Shown here piece after piece: positions 6,799 to 12,109 of a DNA stretch of 12,109 nt. Made by a program: the position numbers and the translations under genes. The notes under the pieces are model-generated. The model was not told where the DNA came from. It ran no database searches and was given only the letters and a program-made list of their open reading frames with translations. Source of the stretch: an uncultured Bacilli bacterium. GTDB taxonomy: Bacteria; Bacillota_I; Bacilli_A; RF39; UBA660. Every line of letters starts with the position of its first letter. Position 1 is the stretch's first letter. The stretch lies in contig CALVKC010000027.1 in the NCBI GenBank assembly GCA_944332505.1, positions 1 through 12,109 of the forward strand, given 5' to 3'.

Positions 6799-7554
6799 AT
6801 GAAAAAGAGAACTAGTAAATTAACTATAGGAATTATTTTAACTTTATCAAGTTTATTTGTAGTATTGATATTTATTGGAACAATATTTGTATTTAAACAC
6901 GCATATCAAGAAATATTATTAGAAGATAGTATAAATGAAATAAATGATTTAATTGATTATGATATAAATAATGCAAATATAGATAGATTATTAGATACTT
7001 ATGTAAGTAGTGGAGAATATTTAAAAGTTGAAAAGGCAGTAAAAGAATATTTTAGTGATTTATTATTTTATTGTCGAAGAGTAGATGATTTAGGTAATGA
7101 TTTAGATTTGATTATGGTTCTTAGTTTAGATAATTTTTATGTAGATATGCCTAATTTTAATGATTCATTAAATATTTTGGAAGAAAAAAAGATTGAAATA
7201 ACTGAAGCATTTGAAAATGTTAGTAAATTGTTAGATAAAACAGTAATTAATTCCTATCTTGATCCAAGTTTATCACAATTTTATGTTGAATATTATAATA
7301 GTTTATTAAGTACAGATGAAGAACTATTTGAAAATCAAAATGCTATAAATACTGATTTAAATTTTATAATAAATGTTATTGATTTATATCATGACTTTTT
7401 TACCTTTTTAAAAGTTAATCAAGATTATTGGATGGTTGATGGGGAATATATTTATTTTGCTAATACTGATTTAGAAAATGAATATAATTATTATTTAAAT
7501 CAAATGGAAAATATATCTAGGGAAGATTTTGATTTTACTGAAGATTTTATATAA
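6799..7554 (+). CDS. One-span membrane protein of unknown function
   Basis: I do not recognise a named family. The protein is 251 aa. The basic N-terminus MKKRTSK is followed by one strong membrane segment at 9-33 and then about 215 residues, mostly helical and rich in Asp, Glu, Asn and Tyr, predicted outside the cell. No lipobox cysteine is present, so it is anchored by the uncleaved segment. The acidic C-terminus ends DFDFTEDFI. The start at 6799 is preferred over in-frame GTGs at 6790 and 6793 because those codons overlap the GGTGA ribosome site, and it gives a normal anchor. It follows the XRE regulator by 49 bases and precedes another membrane protein by 59. A shared envelope role is inference from context only. 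Confidence 0.75.
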   Translation: MKKRTSKLTIGIILTLSSLFVVLIFIGTIFVFKHAYQEILLEDSINEINDLIDYDINNANIDRLLDTYVSSGEYLKVEKAVKEYFSDLLFYCRRVDDLGNDLDLIMVLSLDNFYVDMPNFNDSLNILEEKKIEITEAFENVSKLLDKTVINSYLDPSLSQFYVEYYNSLLSTDEELFENQNAINTDLNFIINVIDLYHDFFTFLKVNQDYWMVDGEYIYFANTDLENEYNYYLNQMENISREDFDFTEDFI

Positions 7555-7567
7555 AATTAATAAATAG

Positions 7568-7597
7568 TTTACTTGTTTTAATAAAATTTAGTATAAT
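7568..7597 (+). promoter_or_regulatory. Promoter of the 7614-9436 gene pair
   Basis: TATAAT (7592-7597) with TTTACT (7568-7573) 18 bases upstream fits a sigma-A promoter with 4 of 6 matches in the -35. The leader to the ATG at 7614 would be about 10 bases and holds TTGGTGAA (7602-7609). Confidence 0.5.
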
Positions 7598-7613
7598 TAT
7601 ATTGGTGAAATAA

Positions 7614-8561
7614 ATGCAAGAGTTTAAAAAACTAGTTAAAACTAAAAGGTTGTTTTTTATTATGTTAATAATTTTAACTTTATTAACATTATTTGTATTT
7701 ATTTATATAAACATTTATATAAATAATCAAAAGGCAGTTTATTTAGACAAAGTAGATGATGAATATACTTTAGCAAATGTTAATGTATATTTACTAACAG
7801 ATTATTTTGCGACTTTAAATGATTCTGGGGATATAGAAAGATTTTATATAGTATTTGATGAAAATGAAAATATATTTGTAGTTAGATTAGATGATGAGAC
7901 TTTTGATGAACTAAGTAGTATTCATGAATATACTTATAATGCTGAAATAGATAAAGCAAATAGTGAATTAATTACAGGAAGAACAAAATTGCTTCCAAGT
8001 GAAATAAAGAATTATGCATTAGATTATTTAATATCAATGAATTTAGAAAATAGTAATATAGATGAAAATATTATATATTATCTAGATACTACTATTACTA
8101 ATACTTATATTTTACATAAAGTGTTATATATATTTATTCCTATATTTTTATTAGAATTAGTTATAATAATATTATGGATAGTTAAATATATAAAAAGAAA
8201 GAAAAAAATAAATTTAATTACAGAAGAAGAATTAAAAGATTTTAATAATTATGCTAATTGTCATGTTATAGTTACTAATAATTATGTTGTTAATTATAAA
8301 CCTAGGTTATTAGTAATAAAAATAGATGATATAAAATGGTTATATCCATATGAAGTAAGGAATAATAAAAAAGTTTGTGAGAGAAATATATTTATTATGA
8401 CTAATAATAATAAATATAATATAGGTTCTATTTCAAAAATTGATGAAGAAAAAGAATCGGAATATGGAAAGCTTTATCAAGATTTAGTAAATAAAGCAAA
8501 AGATGCATTAAAAGGTTATACTAAGGAAAATAAAAATAAAGTAAAGGATGGATTAAAATGA
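7614..8561 (+). CDS. Two-span membrane protein with extracytoplasmic domain and possible PH-like C-terminal domain
   Basis: The protein is 315 aa. Membrane segment 1 is at about 12-33 and segment 2 at about 168-192. They enclose an acidic, probably outward-facing domain of about 130 residues. The basic KYIKRKKK after segment 2 puts the C-terminus inside. Residues 213-270 look like a short beta-rich domain (CHVIVTNNYVVNY, VIKIDDIKWLYPYEVR, NIFIMTNNNKYNIG), which resembles bacterial PH-like domains; that is a weak similarity from memory (DUF6709-like). A charged helix of about 45 residues ends the protein. The gene ends in ATGA, so its TGA stop overlaps the ATG of the DUF362 gene. This implies coupled translation and a shared process. 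Function is unknown. Confidence 0.75.
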   Translation: MQEFKKLVKTKRLFFIMLIILTLLTLFVFIYINIYINNQKAVYLDKVDDEYTLANVNVYLLTDYFATLNDSGDIERFYIVFDENENIFVVRLDDETFDELSSIHEYTYNAEIDKANSELITGRTKLLPSEIKNYALDYLISMNLENSNIDENIIYYLDTTITNTYILHKVLYIFIPIFLLELVIIILWIVKYIKRKKKINLITEEELKDFNNYANCHVIVTNNYVVNYKPRLLVIKIDDIKWLYPYEVRNNKKVCERNIFIMTNNNKYNIGSISKIDEEKESEYGKLYQDLVNKAKDALKGYTKENKNKVKDGLK

Positions 8562-9436
8562 AAGCAAAAGTATATTTTATAAAAGATATAAGTAGTGAGA
8601 ATTTAATAAAAATATTTAATAAATTAGATAAAGAGTTATTAGGTAATGTTGCAGTTAAATTACATTCTGGAGAAAAAGGTAATAAGAATTATTTAAAACC
8701 AGAATTTGTGCGAGATTTAGTAAATTATGTAAATGGAACAGTAGTAGAATGTAATACAGCATATGAAGGTGCTAGGAATAATACAGAAAAACATCTTAAT
8801 TTAATAAAAGAACATGGATGGGATAAATATTTTAAATTTGATTTATTGGATAAAGAAGGGCCAGACTTAGAGCTTGATATTCCTGAAGGTAAAATTTTAA
8901 AGAAAAATTATGTTGGTAAAAATTTAGTTAATTATGATTCTTTATTAGTATTATCACATTTTAAAGGTCATGCGATGGGTGGTTATGGTGGTTCATTGAA
9001 ACAGCTTTCTATTGGTTGTGCATCAAGTGCTGGAAAAACTTTAATTCATACAGCAGGTGTAACAGATAAGCAAGAAATATTATTTGATAATCTACCAGAA
9101 CAAGATAAGTTTTTAGAAGCAATGGCCGAAGCGGCATCTAGCGTGGTTAAACTTTTTAATGGTAATATCGTTTATATAAATGTATTAAAAAATATATCTA
9201 TTGATTGTGATTGTGATTCTAATGCATCTTTGCCATGTATGCAAGATATTGGAATAATGGCAAGTTTAGATCCTGTTGCTATTGATCAAGCTTGTTTAGA
9301 TACTATTTATAATTCTAATGATTCTGGTAAAGAAAAATTAATAAAAAGAATTGAATCTTTACATGGAATACATACTGTTGAAAGAGCAGCAGAATTAGGT
9401 ATTGGTTCTAGAGATTATGAGATTATAGAAATATAA
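8558..9436 (+). CDS. DUF362 family protein without ferredoxin insert
   Basis: The protein is 292 aa. Family hallmarks are visible: EGARNNTEKH (70-79), SHFKGHAMGGYGGSLKQLSIG (133-153) followed by CASSAGK, the CDCD motif with cysteines 217 and 219, DIGIMASLDPVAIDQA (230-245), and the C-terminal HGIHTVERAAELGIGSRDYE (269-288). Many DUF362 proteins carry a two-cluster ferredoxin domain between the CASSAGK and CDC regions; here a short linker (about 168-182) replaces it. No signal peptide is seen, so it is cytosolic. The family's reaction is not established, although it is often called an Fe-S protein. Cysteines 154, 217, 219 and 227 could bind metal. It is coupled to the upstream membrane protein (ATGA overlap) and lies just before the sufC-sufB pair, supporting an Fe-S or redox role by context only. 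Confidence 0.88.
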   Translation: MKAKVYFIKDISSENLIKIFNKLDKELLGNVAVKLHSGEKGNKNYLKPEFVRDLVNYVNGTVVECNTAYEGARNNTEKHLNLIKEHGWDKYFKFDLLDKEGPDLELDIPEGKILKKNYVGKNLVNYDSLLVLSHFKGHAMGGYGGSLKQLSIGCASSAGKTLIHTAGVTDKQEILFDNLPEQDKFLEAMAEAASSVVKLFNGNIVYINVLKNISIDCDCDSNASLPCMQDIGIMASLDPVAIDQACLDTIYNSNDSGKEKLIKRIESLHGIHTVERAAELGIGSRDYEIIEI

Positions 9437-9439
9437 TCT

Positions 9440-9464
9440 TTTTTAATTAATTGTTGATTAAAAA
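9440..9464. repeat. A/T hairpin or inverted repeat overlapping the sufC -35 box
   Basis: An 11-bp inverted repeat (9440-9450 with 9454-9464, one G-T mismatch) with a 3-base centre lies 3 bases after the DUF362 stop. It is pure A/T apart from one G in the right arm and the loop G, and it lacks a downstream T-run, so it is a poor terminator. It covers TTGATT, the -35 of sufC, so an operator is possible. Confidence 0.35.
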
Positions 9465-9482
9465 TATAAGAATGGATATAAT
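9454..9482 (+). promoter_or_regulatory. Promoter of the sufC-sufB operon
   Basis: TTGATT (9454-9459) and TATAAT (9477-9482) are separated by exactly 17 bases, the best sigma-A match in the + strand intergenic regions. The ribosome site AAAGGAAGG (9497-9505) precedes the ATG at 9512. Confidence 0.65.
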
Positions 9483-9511
9483 AGTTATAGTCATTTAAAG
9501 GAAGGAAAATT

Positions 9512-10219
9512 ATGTTAGAATTACAAAATGTTTCAGTTATTATAGATAATAAAAAAATTTTAGATAATATTAATTTAAAGTTTGATGAAACAAAGTTTTA
9601 TTGTATCACGGGGCCTAATGGTAGTGGAAAGTCAACTTTAGCAAAAGTAATTATGGGAATTATTAAACCAACCAAGGGGAAAATAATTTATAATGGAATA
9701 GATATTACTAAAAAAGATATTAATAAAAGAGCCCAAATGGGAATATCTTTTGCTTTTCAACAACCTATTACTTTTAAAGGAATTACTGTTTTTGATTTAT
9801 TAAATTTTGCTAGTGAGAAAATCTTATCAAAAAAAGAAGCATGTTTAATTTTATCAAAAGTTGGTTTATGTGCTTTAGAATATATAGATAGAGTTGTAGA
9901 TAATTCATTATCGGGGGGAGAATTAAAAAGAATAGAAATTGCTAGTATTATAGCCAGGAATCCTAAAGTTGCTATATTTGATGAACCCGAAGCGGGGATT
10001 GATTTATGGAGCTTTCAAAATTTAAATAATATATTTAAAGATTTAGAAAAAAATAATCAAGGTATTACAATAGTTATTTCTCATCAAGAAAGAATTTTAC
10101 AAATAGCGGATGAAATTATTTTATTAAATGATGGAATAGTTGTTAAAAAAGGAAATATTAATGATGTTGTTGATTTAATAGATAATAAAAAATGTTGTAA
10201 GCAGGTGAATTATGAATAA
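9512..10219 (+). CDS. sufC: SufC-type ABC ATPase of a minimal SUF/SMS Fe-S assembly system
   Basis: This cytosolic ABC ATPase partners SufB-type scaffold proteins in iron-sulfur cluster assembly. The protein is 235 aa. The Walker A GPNGSGKST is at 34-42, the Q-loop at 83-84 (FQQPITF), the signature LSGGELKR at 133-140, the Walker B AIFDEPEAG at 154-162, and the H-loop histidine at 191. The Walker B context DEPEAGIDLWSF differs from the DExxSGLD form of classical bacterial SufC and recalls the archaeal and anaerobe-type proteins. Its stop overlaps the next start by 8 bases, so translation is coupled and equimolar production is likely. The start follows AAAGGAAGG and a strong promoter. sufS, sufU and sufD are not beside it. 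The ATPase and Suf assignment is firm; the SMS label is inferred. Confidence 0.92.
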   Translation: MLELQNVSVIIDNKKILDNINLKFDETKFYCITGPNGSGKSTLAKVIMGIIKPTKGKIIYNGIDITKKDINKRAQMGISFAFQQPITFKGITVFDLLNFASEKILSKKEACLILSKVGLCALEYIDRVVDNSLSGGELKRIEIASIIARNPKVAIFDEPEAGIDLWSFQNLNNIFKDLEKNNQGITIVISHQERILQIADEIILLNDGIVVKKGNINDVVDLIDNKKCCKQVNYE

Positions 10220-11126
10220 AACAGAAGAAATGTTAAAATTTATTGATGCTAGTGATTATCAAAAAAGTGATGCTTATAATATAAGAAGTAATGGGAAATT
10301 AGTTGATAGAAAAGTATCTCCATATATAAATATAGAAACAAAAAATGATAAAAATGGAATAAATGTTTATATAAAGGATGATACTAAATTTGGTATAGTG
10401 CATATTCCAGTAATAATTACTAAAAGTGGTTTAAAAGATGTTGTTTATAATGATTTTTATATTGGAAAAAATGCTAATGTAATAATACTTGCTGGTTGTG
10501 GAATTCATAATGATTTGCATAAAGATAGTGAACATGATGGAATTCATCGTTTTTTCTTAAGTGAAAATGCCAAAGTCAAATATGTTGAAAAGCATTACGG
10601 AGAAGGTAAAGGTAGTGGTAAAAAGACTTTAAATCCTGTTACAGAGATATATATGAAACCTAATTCAAGTATGACTATTGATTCTTCACAATTTAAAGGA
10701 GTAGATGATACACTAAGAGTTACAAAGGCTTATTTAGATAATAATACTACTTTAACTATTAATGAAAAAATATTTACTAATAATTCTCAAAATGCGAAAA
10801 GTGAATTTTTAGTTGAATTAAATGGTGAAAATGCAAGTACTAAAATAACTTCGAGATCTATAGCTACCGAAGATTCATATCAAGAATTTAAATCTAATAT
10901 TATTGGTAATAATAAGTGTTATGCTCATGTATCTTGTGATGCTATGATTAAAGATAATGGAAAAGTTTTAGCTATTCCAGAAATTTTTGCTAAAAATGTA
11001 GATGCTAATTTAATTCATGAAGCAAGTATCGGTAAAATTGCTGGAGACCAATTAATCAAATTAATGACTTTGGGATTAAGTAAAAAAGAGGCTGAAGAAG
11101 CAATTATTAAAGGATTTTTGAAATAA
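10212..11126 (+). CDS. sufB: Short SufB/SufD-like scaffold protein (SmsB-like)
   Basis: This is the scaffold partner of SufC in Fe-S cluster assembly. At 304 aa it is much shorter than classical SufB (about 465-495) and SufD (about 420). The conserved core is present: CGIHN (96-100), HDGIHRFFLSENAKVKYVEKHYGEG (108-132), HVSCDAMI (239-246), IPEIFAKN (255-262), IHEASIGKIAGDQL (268-281), and the C-terminal helix with LGLSKKEAEEAIIKGFL. Cys242 aligns with the catalytic SufB cysteine and His269-Glu270 with the HEA motif used at the SufB-SufD interface, so one protein may form a homodimeric scaffold. The N-terminal extension of SufB is absent. AGGTGA precedes the start, which lies inside the sufC end. 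A terminator follows directly. Confidence 0.9.
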   Translation: MNKTEEMLKFIDASDYQKSDAYNIRSNGKLVDRKVSPYINIETKNDKNGINVYIKDDTKFGIVHIPVIITKSGLKDVVYNDFYIGKNANVIILAGCGIHNDLHKDSEHDGIHRFFLSENAKVKYVEKHYGEGKGSGKKTLNPVTEIYMKPNSSMTIDSSQFKGVDDTLRVTKAYLDNNTTLTINEKIFTNNSQNAKSEFLVELNGENASTKITSRSIATEDSYQEFKSNIIGNNKCYAHVSCDAMIKDNGKVLAIPEIFAKNVDANLIHEASIGKIAGDQLIKLMTLGLSKKEAEEAIIKGFLK

Positions 11127-11154
11127 AAAAAATAGTGTACCTCACTATTTTTTT
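11126..11154. terminator. Bidirectional terminator between sufB and the convergent lipoprotein gene
   Basis: A perfect 12-bp stem (11126-11137 with 11143-11154) has a 5-base loop TACCT. Seven A's lie on the left and seven T's on the right, so it can end transcripts on both strands. It begins at the last base of the sufB stop codon and contains the TAG stop of the - strand gene. Confidence 0.85.
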
Positions 11155-11624
11155 AATTTAATTGAATCTGCCCATTTGATAAATTCAGATTCATATTTCT
11201 CAGTATCTTCTTTAAAACAAAAGAAAGTTATTAAATAAAATTCATCATCACTTTTAAATACATTACTCATATAATGATAAGTAGTTTCATCAACTGTATT
11301 ATCATAAATAAAATATAAATAATTATTTCCTTCTTTTATTTCGTAGTTAGCATTGTTACTTTCCTTTACGGCATTAGCATAATCTTCTAAAGTTGAATCT
11401 TTATTTAAACCAATTGTTTCTAAATCAGTAAAAGTTTCTTCTAGAAAAGTTATACCAACTTCTTTACTTTCTAAATAAGCAAGATAGCCATCCATTTCTT
11501 TTTGTTCAAATTCTTTAGGTAAAGTAATTGTTAAATCATCAATGGTAAATTCTTTTTGAGATTCACAGCCACTTAATAAAAATGCTCCTAGTAAAATGAT
11601 AATGATATAAAGTATTTTTTTCAT
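11145..11624 (-). CDS. Small lipoprotein, possibly DcrB/PsbP-like
   Basis: The protein is 159 aa. The signal peptide MKKILYIIIILLGAF leads to a lipobox LLSGC, with cysteine 20 as the lipidation site. It would be processed by Lgt, encoded in this window, and held on the outer face of the membrane. The mature part (about 139 aa) starts ESQKEFTIDD and has TITLPKEF at 32-39, alternating strand-like segments, YHYMSNVF, a second strand FYLITFFCF, and a terminal FIKWADSIKL helix. That order recalls small DcrB/PsbP/LpqN-fold lipoproteins, but I cannot confirm it. The ribosome site AAAGGAGAC precedes the ATG. It is monocistronic in appearance, convergent to sufB and divergent from the flavodoxin gene. 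Its ligand is unknown. Confidence 0.9.
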   Translation of the reverse strand: MKKILYIIIILLGAFLLSGCESQKEFTIDDLTITLPKEFEQKEMDGYLAYLESKEVGITFLEETFTDLETIGLNKDSTLEDYANAVKESNNANYEIKEGNNYLYFIYDNTVDETTYHYMSNVFKSDDEFYLITFFCFKEDTEKYESEFIKWADSIKLKK

Positions 11625-11643
11625 TTAGTCTCCTTTCATATTA

Positions 11644-11672
11644 ATTATATAAAATTATATATATTTTGTCTA
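11644..11672 (-). promoter_or_regulatory. Promoter of the lipoprotein gene
   Basis: On the - strand, TAGACA (11672-11667) and TATAAT (11649-11644) are 17 bases apart, close to sigma-A consensus. The leader is about 12 bases and holds AAAGGAGAC. Confidence 0.6.
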
Positions 11673-11718
11673 TTAAATAGAAGAATTATTATTAATAATA
11701 GTATATATTTTTTTATTG

Positions 11719-11727
11719 TGTTAAAAT
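11719..11727 (+). promoter_or_regulatory. Extended -10 promoter of the flavodoxin gene
   Basis: TGT followed by TAAAAT (11722-11727) is an extended -10 element. The local sequence TTGTG-T-TAAAATAAT nearly repeats the uvrA promoter (TTGTG-A-TAAAATAAT at 48-62). No strong -35 is visible. The ribosome site AAGGAGG (11742-11748) lies before the ATG at 11753. Confidence 0.5.
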
Positions 11728-11752
11728 AATATTGTAAACATAAGGAGGCATT

Positions 11753-12109
11753 ATGCAAAGTTTAGTTATATATTTTTCAAAAGCTGGACAAAATTATGTA
11801 AATGGCGAAATAAAAAGTTTAGAAGTTGGTAATACCGAAGTTGTTGCTTTAAAAATTGCACAGTTAACTAATGCTCAAGTTTTTAAAGTAGAAACAATAA
11901 AAGATTATCCTGATGATTATAGAGAATGTTGTAAGGTTGCTCAAATAGAAAAAAGTAATGATATTCATCCTGATTTAAAAAATTATTTAAGTGATATATC
12001 TAATTATGGTATTATTTATATTGGATATCCTATTTGGTATGGTTCTTTTCCTATGCCTTTGGTATCATTATTAGAAAGACTTGATTTTAATGATAAAATT
12101 ATAAAACCT
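11753..12109 (+). CDS. Flavodoxin-family protein, truncated by the window end
   Basis: This is an FMN-binding electron-transfer or reductase-type domain. The 119 residues present have no stop. The N-terminal strand plus phosphate loop LVIYFSKAGQNY (4-15) replaces the usual YFSxTGxT, with Lys-Ala-Gly-Gln at 10-13. GYPIWYGSFPMPLVSLLE (91-108) matches the FMN-contacting loop of the flavodoxin_4 type (GYPIWWGTxP). KVETIKDYPDDY (45-56) is also typical of that group. About the last third of a normal 160-aa protein should lie beyond the window. It has a clean ribosome site AAGGAGG and its own promoter. It could donate electrons to Fe-S assembly or TrxB-like enzymes, but position alone does not show this. 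Confidence 0.88.
   Translation, partial: MQSLVIYFSKAGQNYVNGEIKSLEVGNTEVVALKIAQLTNAQVFKVETIKDYPDDYRECCKVAQIEKSNDIHPDLKNYLSDISNYGIIYIGYPIWYGSFPMPLVSLLERLDFNDKIIKP

Noticed and set aside
8559..8561. TGA read as tryptophan (Mollicutes code 4)
   Set aside because: Tryptophan is always TGG in the genes here, and this TGA stops a gene exactly at the next ATG, as in normal coupling.

Overview
The window is very A+T-rich DNA from a low-GC, Firmicutes-type bacterium. It uses the standard genetic code: tryptophan is TGG throughout, and TAA, TAG and TGA all end genes. Genes are close together, have Shine-Dalgarno sequences, and mostly run on the + strand. The order uvrA - lgt - trxB is a Bacilli-like neighbourhood. 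A minimal SufC/SufB-like pair and a DUF362 protein suggest an anaerobe. My best guess is an uncultured, gut-type Bacilli or Mollicutes-related lineage (RF39-like). This is inference from style and gene content, not an identification.

Layout. (1) 1-4956, housekeeping: a 14-bp palindrome and promoter, uvrA (excision repair), then an apparent operon of lgt (lipoprotein diacylglyceryl transferase), trxB (thioredoxin reductase with an altered NADPH motif) and a 101-aa membrane-anchored protein with one InlB-type repeat, closed by a hairpin terminator. (2) 5025-8561, a run of membrane proteins with no clear assigned function: a 39-aa single-span peptide, a 494-aa regulator joining an XRE helix-turn-helix to about five membrane segments and a coiled coil, a 251-aa one-span protein, and a 315-aa two-span protein. 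The DNA before the regulator is dense in CAAC/GTTG inverted repeats, probably operators. (3) 8558-11126, iron-sulfur related: a DUF362 protein without a ferredoxin insert, overlapping the gene before it (ATGA), then its own promoter and a sufC-sufB pair with an 8-nt overlap that resembles the two-gene SUF-like minimal system. A bidirectional terminator follows. (4) 11145-12109: a convergent small lipoprotein gene on the - strand, then a divergent flavodoxin gene cut off by the window end.

How they may work together. Lgt would lipidate the lipoprotein encoded here. TrxB, the SufCB pair, DUF362 and flavodoxin share a redox/Fe-S theme without forming one operon. The most novel parts are the membrane-protein block with its multi-operator regulator and the coupling of a membrane protein to DUF362 next to a minimal Fe-S assembly pair.
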